Below are positions 1 to 8,402 of a stretch of DNA of 64,000 bases, in pieces (within the stretch, counting starts at the first letter, position 1; each line of letters starts with the position of its first letter). The notes under the pieces are model-generated. The model did no database searches. It saw only the letters and a program-made list of their open reading frames with translations, and was not told where the DNA came from. The translations under genes and the position numbers were made by a program. Source of the stretch: Pseudomonadota bacterium. GTDB taxonomy: Bacteria > Pseudomonadota > Gammaproteobacteria > Burkholderiales > Rhodocyclaceae. The DNA lies in contig JAFEFC010000041.1 in assembly GCA_018240785.1 (NCBI GenBank), forward strand, positions 1-64,000, given 5' to 3'.

Positions 1-1
1 C

Positions 2-397
2 ACCTGGGACAGCACGACGGTCGCCGACGGCAACGTCACCCTCACCGCCTATGCCTATGATGCGGCAGGAAACGCCTCGAGCAAGTCCGTTTCGGTCGTG
101 GTGTCGAATGCTTCTGCCACACCGGATACGGTCGCGCCGGTGGCGACGATCAGCAATCCGACATCGGGCAGCGCGGTGAGTGGCACGGTAAGTGTGCAGG
201 CAAGCGCAAGCGACAATGTGAATGTCGTCGCCATCCGCCTTTATGTCGATGGCAAACTGACCAGCAGCGCTTCCACGTCTAGCCTTTCCTACTCGTGGAA
301 TACGCGGAAACTCGCTGCCGGCAGTCACACGCTTGTGGTGGAAGCGGACGACGCGGCGGGCAATAAGGGAAGCCAGACGGTCCAGGTCGTGCGCTGA
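2..397 (+). CDS. C-terminal part of a secreted protein with bacterial Ig-like domains (5' truncated)
   Basis: The reading frame is open from base 2, so the start lies outside the window. Two Ig-like beta-sandwich units are visible: the end of one (aromatic-rich strand ending in AYDAAGN) and a complete second one (about residues 36-130) with the same VEADDAAGN signature. The pattern matches bacterial Ig domains found at the C-termini of extracellular peptidases and adhesins. There is no PEP-CTERM tail or membrane anchor at the end. An N-terminal catalytic domain may lie upstream but cannot be seen. A strong terminator follows, so this gene ends its own transcript. Confidence 0.75.
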   Translation, partial: TWDSTTVADGNVTLTAYAYDAAGNASSKSVSVVVSNASATPDTVAPVATISNPTSGSAVSGTVSVQASASDNVNVVAIRLYVDGKLTSSASTSSLSYSWNTRKLAAGSHTLVVEADDAAGNKGSQTVQVVR

Positions 398-456
398 CCG
401 GTCAGGAGTCGGAACCGCGTCCCGCGGATTTGATCGGCGGTACGGCAAGTGAATCG

Positions 457-492
457 ACGGGCAGGGGGCGCAGGCGCCCTGCCCGTTGTTTT
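457..492 (+). terminator. Rho-independent terminator after the Ig-like gene
   Basis: A perfect 10-bp stem (ACGGGCAGGG with CCCTGCCCGT, 457-466 and 477-486) closes a 10-base GC-rich loop and runs into TGTTTT. It lies 60 bp after the stop codon on the same strand. Confidence 0.85.
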
Positions 493-626
493 CGTGGGGC
501 AATTGTTGCCTCTTCGCGCGTCTCGAGCCTCGGAGAGCTCTTGCCACGCCAAGCGCGACGTCGGGAATTTTTACATTGGGCTGAACTGAAAAGACTCACA
601 CTCAAGAAAAACAATGTGTTAAAAGT

Positions 627-643
627 TTGGCACCTTTCTTGCT
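627..643 (+). promoter_or_regulatory. Sigma-54 (RpoN) -24/-12 promoter of the first PEP-CTERM gene
   Basis: The sequence TTGGCAC-N5-TTGCT matches the sigma-54 consensus YTGGCAC-N5-TTGCW at every invariant base. The GG (629-630) and GC (641-642) are separated by exactly 10 bases. The predicted start near 654 leaves a leader of about 78 nt. A ribosome site (AGAGGTG) precedes the ATG at 732. Sigma-54 with the PrsK/PrsR pair is known to drive PEP-CTERM genes in related floc-forming betaproteobacteria. A possible TTGACA at 653 has no convincing -10. Confidence 0.85.
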
Positions 644-731
644 ATGAAGGCTTGACAGTTAGCGCTGCATTCGTCCTCAGGTACGAAAGGCAGTTACTTC
701 AACCGCCGGTCAGCATGCGAAGAGGTGACGT

Positions 732-1616
732 ATGAAATCATCGATCAAAGGACAAGTCCTGGCTGCAGCGTTCGCAGGGTGTGCTGCCGCGGGGCTGGTG
801 AGTACCGCTTCCGCTGCGGTGCTTAATCTCACCGCCCCTAATTCGTCCGGAACTGTGGCCGGCGACAGTAGCACAGGGACGGTCACATACCAGAATCCTG
901 TGAACAACACCAACGTGGGGTCCGGATTGATCTATCCGTTCCTGACGGTGCAGAAGGATGGGACCGAGTCGGGCTTCAGTACGGATGCGACCAATCCCAA
1001 CCTGCCGCTGGACACCAAGCGCGCCGGGGCAACGTTCACCCGAACCTTTGCACTCGGCGATCTGCAGGCGATCAATAACAATTTCCTCTTCTTCCTCGAC
1101 ATCAATGAGCCTGCGAGCGGCGATCAGCCGCTGCTGACGCTCGACAAGCTGGTGATTTACGTCACGAACTCGTCCGGCGCGGTCACCCTGGGCAAGCCCA
1201 ATACGCTCGCCGACCTGGCTTCGCAGGGCTGGACCAACGTGTATTCGCTGGACACGGCAAACACTGACAATACGGTCTTGCTCAACTACTCCGCGCTGGG
1301 TAGCGGCAGCGGGGTCGGTATCGACATGGAGATGCTGGTGCCGACGAGCCTGTTTGCAGGTCTTGACCCCACCTTCCGCATCGTATTCGCCACGGAGTTC
1401 GGTATGAGCGGAACGAAGAATGGCTCGGATAGTGGCGACGGCTTTGAGGAATGGGCAGCCGTGCTTGGCAAGGGAACGAACAATCAATGCCCGCCGGGAG
1501 CGCCTGGTACCTATCCCGACTGCTTCCCGAATCAGGGCATTCCGGAGCCGGGCAGTCTGGCCCTCCTCGGGCTTGGCCTCGCGGGGCTGGCAGCGTTGCG
1601 GCGCCGGCACGCTTGA
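732..1616 (+). CDS. PEP-CTERM sorting domain protein (exosortase substrate)
   Basis: 294 residues. The N-terminus is a classical signal peptide (MKSSIKGQ, a hydrophobic run, cleavage near STASA/AV). The C-terminus carries the full tripartite PEP-CTERM signal: IPEPGS, a hydrophobic helix rich in Leu/Gly/Ala, and an RRRHA basic end. Such proteins are exported by Sec, cleaved and attached by an exosortase, and usually end in the extracellular matrix. The middle (residues 30-260) is a beta-rich region with no enzyme motif. The GTNNQCPPG..YPDC segment before the tail has two Cys that could pair. The gene has its own sigma-54 promoter and converges on a second PEP-CTERM gene. No exosortase gene is in the window. 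Confidence 0.92.
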   Translation: MKSSIKGQVLAAAFAGCAAAGLVSTASAAVLNLTAPNSSGTVAGDSSTGTVTYQNPVNNTNVGSGLIYPFLTVQKDGTESGFSTDATNPNLPLDTKRAGATFTRTFALGDLQAINNNFLFFLDINEPASGDQPLLTLDKLVIYVTNSSGAVTLGKPNTLADLASQGWTNVYSLDTANTDNTVLLNYSALGSGSGVGIDMEMLVPTSLFAGLDPTFRIVFATEFGMSGTKNGSDSGDGFEEWAAVLGKGTNNQCPPGAPGTYPDCFPNQGIPEPGSLALLGLGLAGLAALRRRHA

Positions 1617-1632
1617 GTGCTTGAATTGGCAC

Positions 1633-1665
1633 AATGAAATCGGCGCCCAAGGCGCCGATTTCATT
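1633..1665. terminator. Bidirectional terminator between the two convergent PEP-CTERM genes
   Basis: A perfect 15-bp inverted repeat (AATGAAATCGGCGCC, 1633-1647, and its complement, 1651-1665) flanks a 3-base loop. It lies 17 bp after one stop and 42 bp after the other. The A/T-rich outer ends give a U-run in either direction. Confidence 0.85.
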
Positions 1666-1706
1666 TGGGGCGCCCTGGGCGGTCGCCATGGCTGCGATGC
1701 CGTGGT

Positions 1707-2480
1707 TCAGGCTTTCCTGCGACGCAATGCAGCCAGGCCGAGCAAGCCCAGGCCGGCCAGGGCCATGCTGCCCGGTTCCGGAATGGACGCCGGCGGGAAG
1801 AAGCCGCCCGGACCGCTCTGCGCGTCGTGCGAATACGGCGCGAATTGCGATTGGTCCACATCCGTCACGCAAGTTTTCGTCGGGCCGCCGCTGCATTGCT
1901 CGGTCAGTTCGATGTTGTACAGGTCGAAGTGCACCGCATAGGCCGACTGCAGCATCGACACGTCGATCGTGAACGCGCGGTAGTACATGCCGGTGCCGCT
2001 CGCCGGTCCGTGGCCGGCCATCTTCTGCACGTTGTAGATGCTCGATTGCGACGCGCCGGCGAAATCGAAGCGGAGCTCTGCGAAGTACGTATCGAAGATG
2101 CCGTGTGAGCTTAGGTCGCCCGGATCGGAGCCTTGAAGCGCCGATACTACTTCGAGCGGAGGGGTGCCATAGACCATGTCCTGCGTCACGTCGATCATCG
2201 TGCCGTTGACGGTGAAGGAGCCCAGGCTCCCGCCCGCCGGACCGAACTTCGGCGTGATCGCCATCGACAGTCCATAGATGTCGCTGATCGAATTCTTTCC
2301 ATCTGGAGCGAGGTAGGCGTACAGCGTGAAGCTGGTGCTGCCCGCAATCACGGTTTCCGTGGTGGTGTCGTAAGTGCCGCCCGCGATGTCCAGTTGCAGG
2401 GTCGGAGTGGCGTAGGCCGTGCTGCAGAGTGCGATTGCGAGCGCGGCGGCGAGCGCATTCTTCGTATGGGTCAGATGCAT
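1707..2480 (-). CDS. PEP-CTERM sorting domain protein (second exosortase substrate)
   Basis: 257 residues from the ATG at 2480, chosen because AGGA lies 8 bases upstream and because this start gives a clean signal peptide (MHLTHTKNALAAALAIALCS, cleaved near TAYA/TP). The frame stays open to a TTG at 2525, but that would add an unlikely leader. The C-terminus is a typical PEP-CTERM signal with IPEPGS, a hydrophobic helix and an RRRKA end. The central part is beta-rich and has no enzyme motif. A CSGGPTKTC pair may form a disulfide. It resembles its convergent neighbour only in the sorting signal, so the two are not simple duplicates. Confidence 0.9.
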   Translation of the reverse strand: MHLTHTKNALAAALAIALCSTAYATPTLQLDIAGGTYDTTTETVIAGSTSFTLYAYLAPDGKNSISDIYGLSMAITPKFGPAGGSLGSFTVNGTMIDVTQDMVYGTPPLEVVSALQGSDPGDLSSHGIFDTYFAELRFDFAGASQSSIYNVQKMAGHGPASGTGMYYRAFTIDVSMLQSAYAVHFDLYNIELTEQCSGGPTKTCVTDVDQSQFAPYSHDAQSGPGGFFPPASIPEPGSMALAGLGLLGLAALRRRKA

Positions 2481-2535
2481 GATTGGTGTCCTGCTGAGTC
2501 GGGTTTTTGTGTTCTTGTGCTGCAATGCAGCAAGA

Positions 2536-2552
2536 AGCAGAATTTATGCCAT
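2536..2552 (-). promoter_or_regulatory. Probable sigma-54 promoter of the second PEP-CTERM gene
   Basis: Read on the minus strand the site is ATGGCAT-N5-CTGCT. The GG (2550-2549) and GC (2538-2537) are 10 bases apart, as sigma-54 requires. It differs from consensus at the last base of TGGCAC and the first base of TTGCT. Transcription would start near 2525 and leave a leader of about 45 nt before the ATG at 2480. Confidence 0.6.
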
Positions 2553-2737
2553 GCCCGCAAACGATTGTACCGACACGGTTTTTTTCCAGTTCGAAGGTTT
2601 CATTCGGCAGTCTTGTAAAGATTCCCGACACCGAAGGAGGCCGGCCAGGGTGTGTTGGAAGGCCGCGGGACTGTGGCTCGCCGTCTCTTGCCTGTGCCAC
2701 AATCTGCAGCCTGTAAACCAGGAACCGGAGCATCGGA

Positions 2738-3187
2738 ATGCTCAAGACCGGACGCCCGTCTGACTGGCGCCATGCGCCGCTTCGGCCCCCGCGCGGCTTC
2801 ACGCTGCTCGAACTGCTCGTCGTGATGGTCATCATCGGTTTGCTTGCCGGCTATGTCGGGCCCCGCTTCTTCGCCCAGATTGGCAAGTCGGAGATCAAGG
2901 TGGCGCATGCGCAGATCGATGCCTTCGGCAAGGCGCTGGATCAGTATCGCCTGGATGTCGGGCACTACCCGAGCACCGAGCAGGGCTTGCAGGCGCTGAT
3001 GACGGCTCCGGCGGGCGAAGCGCGATGGTCGGGGCCCTATCTGAGGAAGGCCGTTCCGGCCGACCCCTGGGGCAAGCCGTATCAATACCGCCAGCCGGGC
3101 GAGCACGGCGAGTACGACATCCTGTCGTTCGGTGCCGACGGGCAGCCCGGCGGCGAAGGGCCGGCCGCGGATATCGGCAACTGGTGA
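2738..3187 (+). CDS. gspG: GspG-type major pseudopilin
   Basis: 149 residues. After a short basic leader the prepilin peptidase site RGFTLLELLVV is followed by a hydrophobic helix, with Glu at +5. The rest fits GspG: the YPSTEQGLQAL motif, the DPWGKPYQYR segment and the C-terminal FGADGQPGGEG calcium-site loop. In type II secretion this protein forms the periplasmic pseudopilus. It opens a tightly coupled operon on the plus strand running to about 12,005. It is read divergently from the second PEP-CTERM gene. No prepilin peptidase is present in the window. Confidence 0.93.
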   Translation: MLKTGRPSDWRHAPLRPPRGFTLLELLVVMVIIGLLAGYVGPRFFAQIGKSEIKVAHAQIDAFGKALDQYRLDVGHYPSTEQGLQALMTAPAGEARWSGPYLRKAVPADPWGKPYQYRQPGEHGEYDILSFGADGQPGGEGPAADIGNW

Positions 3188-3200
3188 GGCGCCGCGCCGC

Positions 3201-4373
3201 ATGCGTTATCGCGTGAAGGCCGTCGGCGCCGATGCCGCGGTCGTCGAAACCGAACTCGATGCCGGCAGCGAGGCCGAGGCGCGGGCGCTGGCCGCGGCGC
3301 GTGGGCTGGCCGTGCTGTCGCTGCGCAGCGTGGCGGTGCGGCGCGGCTCGCGCTTTCCGCTGCAGCTGTTCAACCAGGAACTGCTGGCGCTGCTGCATGC
3401 CGGCATTCCGCTCGCCGAGGCGATGTCGGCGCTGGCCGAGAAGGAGCACCGCGGCGCGGTGCGGGTGGTGTTGTCGGATATATTGACGGCCCTGCGCGAA
3501 GGCCGGACGCTGTCGAGCGCGCTCGAGGCCGAGCCGCAGGCCTTTCCCGACCTCTACGTGGCGACGATCCGTGCGGCCGAGCGCACCAGCGACCTCGATC
3601 GGGCGCTGGAGCGCTACATCGCCTACCAGCAGCAGATCGACACGCTGCGCGGCAAGCTGGTGAGCGCGTCGATCTATCCGGTGCTGCTGCTGGGCGTCGG
3701 CGGCCTGGTGGTGCTGTTCCTGCTCGGCTATGTGGTGCCGCGCTTCTCGCACATCTACGAGGACATGGGTGGCGACATGCCTTTTCTGTCGCGCCTGCTG
3801 CTCGATTGGGGGCAGTTGGTCGAGGCCAACGCGGTGCTGCTCGGGGTGCTGTTGCTGGCAGCGATCGGCGCGGTGGTGGTCGCCGCGCGCAGCCCGGCGT
3901 TGTGGGCGGCGGTGGGGCGCGAGCTGTGGCGCCTGCCGATGCTGGGCGCGCGCCTGCGCATCTTCCAGCTCGCGCGCTTCTATCGCACGCTGGGCATGTT
4001 GCTGTCCGGCGGCATTGCCGCGGTGCCGGCGCTGGGCATGGTGTCGGGCCTGCTGTCGCCGATGCTGCGTGACAGCCTCGCCACGGCGATCGGGCGCATC
4101 CGCGAGGGCCGCAGCTTTGCCGCGACGCTGGCCGAATGCGGCCTGACCACCCCGGTGGCGCGCCACATGCTGACGGTGGGCGAGCGCGCCGGCAACCTGG
4201 GCGAGATGCTGACGCGCTCGGCCGAATTCCACGAGGAACAGACCGCGCGCGAGGTCGAGTGGCTGACCCGGCTGTTCGGCCCGGTGCTGATGCTGGTGAT
4301 CGGCTGCGCGATCGGCCTCATCGTGGTTCTGATGTATCTGCCCATCTTCCAGTTGGCGGAGACGATAGGGTGA
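3201..4373 (+). CDS. gspF: GspF-type inner-membrane platform protein
   Basis: 390 residues from the ATG at 3201, 13 bp after gspG. An earlier in-frame ATG inside gspG is less likely. The N-terminal 60 residues (MRYRVKAVG...) are the usual GspF cap domain. Two T2SSF repeats follow, roughly residues 60-185 and 265-385, each ending in a hydrophobic stretch (LLLGVGGLVVLFLLGYVVPRF and MLVIGCAIGLIVVLMYLPIF). The protein spans the inner membrane and couples the ATPase to pseudopilus growth. It overlaps gspE by four bases (GTGA). Confidence 0.93.
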   Translation: MRYRVKAVGADAAVVETELDAGSEAEARALAAARGLAVLSLRSVAVRRGSRFPLQLFNQELLALLHAGIPLAEAMSALAEKEHRGAVRVVLSDILTALREGRTLSSALEAEPQAFPDLYVATIRAAERTSDLDRALERYIAYQQQIDTLRGKLVSASIYPVLLLGVGGLVVLFLLGYVVPRFSHIYEDMGGDMPFLSRLLLDWGQLVEANAVLLGVLLLAAIGAVVVAARSPALWAAVGRELWRLPMLGARLRIFQLARFYRTLGMLLSGGIAAVPALGMVSGLLSPMLRDSLATAIGRIREGRSFAATLAECGLTTPVARHMLTVGERAGNLGEMLTRSAEFHEEQTAREVEWLTRLFGPVLMLVIGCAIGLIVVLMYLPIFQLAETIG

Positions 4374-6040
4374 GCCCGCAAGCGCCTGCATCGCCGGCGG
4401 TGCGGCCGTTCAGCGCCGCCGACCTCGCCAGCGCGCGTGCGGCGGGGGGGCGTCTGCTCGATGCGCTGGCCGAACTGGAACCGGCCGCGTCGCTGCGCGC
4501 CGCGCGCCTGGCGGCGACCTGCGCGCTGCCGCTCATGGGCCATGCGCGCCTGATGGCGCTGGCGCCGGACTTCGACGCCGTGCCTTTCGCTGCCGCGCTG
4601 CGCCGCGAATGCGTCGCGCTGCGCGACGAGTCCGGCGGCCTGCTGGTGGTGGTGGCCGACCCCTTCGATGCCGACCTGCTCGATGGACTGGGCGCACGGT
4701 TGCCCGAACCTTTTGCCGTGGCGCTGGCCGACCGCGACGACCTCACCGCCTGCCTCGCGCGGCACGAGGACGAGGTGCGGCGTGCGGTCGGTCTCACCGA
4801 CTCGGCGGAGGCGCTCGAGGGCGGCGAGGCGGTCGAGGAGCTGTCGCTCAAGCGCATCAGCGCCGACGCCAGCCCGGTGGTGAAGCTGGTCAACTCCACC
4901 CTCTATGACGCGCTCAAGCAGGGCGCCAGCGACATCCACCTCGAGACGGTGCCGGCCGGGCTGGTGATCCGCTACCGCATCGATGGCGTGCTGTCGCGAG
5001 TGGGCGGCGCGGCCGGCGCGGAGCTGGCCGAGCAGGTGATCTCGCGCCTGAAGGTGATGGCCGAGCTCGACATCGCCGAGCGGCGCGTGCCGCAGGACGG
5101 CCGCTTCAAGGCGCAGACCGGGGGGCGCGAGATCGACTTCCGCGTGTCCATCATGCCCAGCATCCACGGCGAGGATGCGGTGCTGCGCGTGCTCGACAAG
5201 GAGCACCTGAGCGCGGAGATGAGCGGTCTCACGCTGGAGTCGCTCGGCTTCGATGCCGGCTCGCGCGCGGTGCTGCGCCGCCTGGCGAGCGAACCCTACG
5301 GCATGCTGCTGGTGACCGGCCCCACCGGCAGCGGCAAGACCACCACGCTGTACGCGACGCTGGGCGAGACCAACAGCGGGCTGGAGAAAGTGGTGACGAT
5401 CGAGGACCCGGTCGAATACCAGTTGGCCGGCGTGCTGCAGATTCCGGTCAACGAGAAGAAGGGCCTGACTTTTGCCCGCGGCCTGCGCTCCATCCTGCGT
5501 CACGACCCGGACCGCATCATGGTGGGCGAGATCCGCGACGGCGAGACTGCCGAGATCGCGGTGCAGGCGGCGCTGACCGGCCACCTCGTGTTCACCACCG
5601 TGCATGCGAACAACGTGTTCGACGTGATCGGCCGCTTCATGCACATGGGCATCGATCCCTACAACCTGGTGGCGGCGCTGAACGGCGTGGTGGCACAGCG
5701 CCTGGTGCGCATGAACTGCCCGCAGTGCAGCGTGGTGGTGACGCCCGATGCCGCGCTGATCGCCGAATCCGCGCTGGGCGACGTGTCACGCTTCGCCTTC
5801 CGCGCCGGCACCGGCTGCGGCCACTGCCGCGGCTCGGGCTACAAGGGGCGGCGCGCGGTGGCCGAGGTGCTGCTGCTCGATGACGAAGTGCGCGAGCTGA
5901 TCCTGGCGCGTGCCCCAGTGCGCGCGGTGCGCGAGGCGGCGCGCCGGCGTGGTTTCCGCAGCCTGCGCGAGGCGGTGATCGAGCTCGTCGCCGCCGGCGA
6001 CACCACCGTGGAGGAGCTGAACCGTGTCACGCTCCGTTGA
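4370..6040 (+). CDS. gspE: GspE/PilB-type secretion ATPase
   Basis: 556 residues from the GTG at 4370, which overlaps the gspF stop. The N-terminal 150 residues are a divergent N1/N2 region. The ATPase core has Walker A GPTGSGKTTT (residues 317-326), the Asp box around IEDPVEYQ, Walker B HDPDRIMVGEIRD, and the His box GHLVFTTVHANN. A tetracysteine zinc motif (CPQC at 450-453, CGHC at 483-486) is intact, as in true GspE and PilB. It powers pseudopilus assembly from the cytoplasmic face of the membrane. All catalytic elements are present. Confidence 0.94.
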   Translation: MSPQAPASPAVRPFSAADLASARAAGGRLLDALAELEPAASLRAARLAATCALPLMGHARLMALAPDFDAVPFAAALRRECVALRDESGGLLVVVADPFDADLLDGLGARLPEPFAVALADRDDLTACLARHEDEVRRAVGLTDSAEALEGGEAVEELSLKRISADASPVVKLVNSTLYDALKQGASDIHLETVPAGLVIRYRIDGVLSRVGGAAGAELAEQVISRLKVMAELDIAERRVPQDGRFKAQTGGREIDFRVSIMPSIHGEDAVLRVLDKEHLSAEMSGLTLESLGFDAGSRAVLRRLASEPYGMLLVTGPTGSGKTTTLYATLGETNSGLEKVVTIEDPVEYQLAGVLQIPVNEKKGLTFARGLRSILRHDPDRIMVGEIRDGETAEIAVQAALTGHLVFTTVHANNVFDVIGRFMHMGIDPYNLVAALNGVVAQRLVRMNCPQCSVVVTPDAALIAESALGDVSRFAFRAGTGCGHCRGSGYKGRRAVAEVLLLDDEVRELILARAPVRAVREAARRRGFRSLREAVIELVAAGDTTVEELNRVTLR

Positions 6041-6728
6041 GCGCCTGCTGCGCCTCGAGGCTGAGGCGTGGGTCCTGCGAGATGCGGGTGGCGAACGTCG
6101 CCAGCCGCACGGCGGCGACCCGGCTGCAGCCCTGCCGGCGCTGGGCGCGAGCCTGCGCGGTGACGCGCGGCTGAAGGTGGTGCTGGGTGATGGCTGGTTG
6201 CGCTATCTGGTGTTGCGCTGGCCCGCCGCGGTGCGCACCGCGGAGGAGCGGCAGGCTTTCATGCTGCATCGCTTTCGCGCCGTGCACGACATTGCCGCGC
6301 CGGATTGGGTGCTTGCCGACGACCGGGATGCGGTGCGCTTCCCGTCGCTCGCGTGTGCCGCGCCGGCGGCGCTGATCGCTGCAATCAATCTGCTTGGGCG
6401 CACGCCCGGCGTGCGGCTGGGCGAGGTGGTGGGCGATTTCGTCGACCGCTACAACCAGCTTCAGCGCAGCTTCGATGAAGCGGCGGGAACCCTGGGTGCG
6501 CTGGCGATCCTGGACGGGGAGCGCCTGACGGCAGGCGTGTGGCGTGACGGCGCCTGGCTTTCACTGCGCAGCCGTCCGGTCGGTGCCGATGCCATGGGCG
6601 ACCTGTCGCGCATGCTGGAGGGCTGGCACGCCGAGCATGCGCCGGCCGATGAAGGCACGCTTTACGCTTGCGGCATCGAGCCCGCTGCCGTGCAGGGTTG
6701 GCGCATCGTGCGCCGGGAGGTGGCCTGA
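6024..6728 (+). CDS. GspL/PilM-like cytoplasmic platform protein
   Basis: 234 residues, starting at a GTG at 6024 inside the end of gspE; GAGGAG lies 7 bases upstream. It has no membrane segment. Its position between the ATPase and a one-helix PilN-like protein, its size and its mixed alpha/beta sequence suggest the actin-like cytoplasmic component (PilM, MshI or the N-terminal half of GspL) that docks the ATPase. I see no diagnostic motif, so the family call rests mainly on gene order. It overlaps the next gene by one base (TGATG). Confidence 0.6.
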   Translation: MSRSVERLLRLEAEAWVLRDAGGERRQPHGGDPAAALPALGASLRGDARLKVVLGDGWLRYLVLRWPAAVRTAEERQAFMLHRFRAVHDIAAPDWVLADDRDAVRFPSLACAAPAALIAAINLLGRTPGVRLGEVVGDFVDRYNQLQRSFDEAAGTLGALAILDGERLTAGVWRDGAWLSLRSRPVGADAMGDLSRMLEGWHAEHAPADEGTLYACGIEPAAVQGWRIVRREVA

Positions 6729-7291
6729 TGCGTCGCCCATCGTCGCTGCGCAATGCGCCGGCGGCGCTGGCGCTGGATTTCGGGCCGCGCCGGCGGCGCC
6801 CGGGCTGGCTGGGCTGGCTGGCGCTGCTGATCGGCTCTATTGCGCTGGTCGCCACCCTGTATGGCGCATGGTCGGATTACGCCGATGTCGACGAGCGCGC
6901 CCGGATCGTCGAGCGCCTGCGCGCGCAGACGCCTGCGGCTGCGGCTCAGCTTGCGGTCGCCGCCGGGACGCGCGGCCGCTTCGATGGCGGCGCCACGCAA
7001 GCAGTGGCAGCCCGGCTCAACGCCGACTGGGCAGGCGTCTTTGCCGACGTGGCGCGCGCGCAGGGAGAGGGGATCACGCTGATGGAGCTCCATGGCGATG
7101 CCGCGCGTGGCAGCCTGCGCATCGTTGCCGATGCGCCGGATCTGGACGTGGCCTTTGCCTGGATCGAGCGCCTGCAGCAGGCTGACGGTGCATTGCGCAA
7201 TGCCGCGCTCGATAGCCATGCGTGGATCGAGGGCAAGGGCGGCGCGGCGGTGCGCATCAACGCGACAGCGTCGTGGGGGGCGGCGCGATGA
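6728..7291 (+). CDS. PilN/GspL C-terminal-like inner-membrane protein
   Basis: 187 residues. A basic N-terminus is followed by one transmembrane helix (about residues 28-46), an alpha-helical segment (DYADVDERARIVERLRAQ) and a ferredoxin-like periplasmic domain with the LMELHGD...LRIVADAPD pattern of PilN. The topology (short cytoplasmic tail, one helix, coiled coil, alpha/beta domain) is that of PilN. GspL normally fuses this part to the preceding cytoplasmic domain, whereas here the two are separate genes. It overlaps the next gene by four bases (ATGA). Confidence 0.65.
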   Translation: MRRPSSLRNAPAALALDFGPRRRRPGWLGWLALLIGSIALVATLYGAWSDYADVDERARIVERLRAQTPAAAAQLAVAAGTRGRFDGGATQAVAARLNADWAGVFADVARAQGEGITLMELHGDAARGSLRIVADAPDLDVAFAWIERLQQADGALRNAALDSHAWIEGKGGAAVRINATASWGAAR

Positions 7292-7854
7292 TTCGGATCG
7301 AGAGCTTGCGCGAGCGTCGCACGGGACTGAATGCATTTGTCGAGTCGGGCCTGCGCATGCTGCGCCGCGCCGGCTGGGCCGGGCTGCTGGGCCTTGTGCT
7401 GCTGCTTGCGGCCGCGGTGATCCAGGTTACGACGGGCGAGTGGGCGGCGGCTCGCCGCGCGGATCTGGCCGCGCAGCGGGCACAGCTCGCCGGGCAGTCG
7501 CCCGCGGGCGCGCGTGGCGCGCCGTCGGCGGCGAGCTTCCTCGCCGCCTTTCCTGCCGGCAGCGAATTGCCGCGCGTGCTGGCGCGGCTCTATGAACTTT
7601 CCGACGCGCATGGGCTCAACGTCGAGCGCACCGCCTACCGGCGTGCCGACGAGCCGGGCACACCGCTGACGCGCGTGTCGCTGCAGATGCCGGTGCAGGG
7701 CCGCTACGGCGCGCTCTACGCGTGGCTTGGCGAGGTGCTGGGGACCATGCCGGCGGTGGGCCTGGAGTCCTTCTCCATTCGCCGCGTCGATCAGGGGGCT
7801 GACCTGGTCGAGGCCGACATCAGGCTGGTGGTGTTCGCGAGGCAGGGCGAATGA
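7288..7854 (+). CDS. PilO/GspM-like inner-membrane protein
   Basis: 188 residues. It has one N-terminal transmembrane helix (AGLLGLVLLLAAAVIQV, about 33-49), a short coiled segment with QRAQLAGQ, and a C-terminal ferredoxin-like domain ending in VEADIRLVVFARQ. The motif GRYGALYAWLGEVL resembles the PilO core. PilO/GspM pairs with PilN/GspL in the inner-membrane platform. It is translationally coupled on both sides, with four-base overlaps. Confidence 0.65.
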   Translation: MIRIESLRERRTGLNAFVESGLRMLRRAGWAGLLGLVLLLAAAVIQVTTGEWAAARRADLAAQRAQLAGQSPAGARGAPSAASFLAAFPAGSELPRVLARLYELSDAHGLNVERTAYRRADEPGTPLTRVSLQMPVQGRYGALYAWLGEVLGTMPAVGLESFSIRRVDQGADLVEADIRLVVFARQGE

Positions 7855-8402
7855 GGATTCGACCGGCGAACCGACGTCCGCTGCTGTTTGGCGCCGCGCT
7901 GCTCGCGACGCTCGCTGCCACCTGGTGGGCAGCGACGCTGGAGAACGAAGTCGCGCCGCCTGCGAACCGGCCAGGGGCCGCGGCGTCCGCGGCGCGGGGA
8001 TCGGCGGCATCGGCGCCGGCATTGCGCACGTCTGCGGGGCGCGCGCCGGTCGCGGCGCCAGCGATCCTGGCGGTGGGCCGCAGCGCGTGGCCGGCGGAGG
8101 GCGGCACGCTGATGGCCGCTTCGGCGCCTCCCGCGCCGGTCTTACAGGCGCCTCCTCCAGCGCCACCGACCGAGGCCAGCTCGCCGCCGCTGCCGTTCCG
8201 CTTTGCCGGCCTGATCGAGGAGCGCGGCCGGCGTTCGGTCGTGCTGCTCGAGGGGCGCGAAGTCCGCATCCTGCGCGCCGGCGAGCGTATCGACGAGCGA
8301 TATCGGGTTGACCGCATCACGCCGACGCGCATCGAATTCACCTATCTGCCGCTGCGCCAGCGGCAGTCGCTCCAAGTGTCCGATCATGAACCCACTCAAT
8401 AG
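7851..8402 (+). CDS. PilP/GspC-like periplasmic linker protein
   Basis: 183 residues. There is one N-terminal hydrophobic helix, then an Ala/Pro-rich linker of about 85 residues, then a compact beta domain (PFRFAGLIEERGRRSVVLLE...ERIDERYRVDRITPTRIEF) typical of the PilP/GspC homology region that contacts the secretin N0 domain. It has no PDZ domain and no lipobox, so it is closer to a membrane-anchored PilP or MshK than to a full GspC. Its last 17 bases overlap the secretin gene. Confidence 0.65.
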   Translation: MRIRPANRRPLLFGAALLATLAATWWAATLENEVAPPANRPGAAASAARGSAASAPALRTSAGRAPVAAPAILAVGRSAWPAEGGTLMAASAPPAPVLQAPPPAPPTEASSPPLPFRFAGLIEERGRRSVVLLEGREVRILRAGERIDERYRVDRITPTRIEFTYLPLRQRQSLQVSDHEPTQ

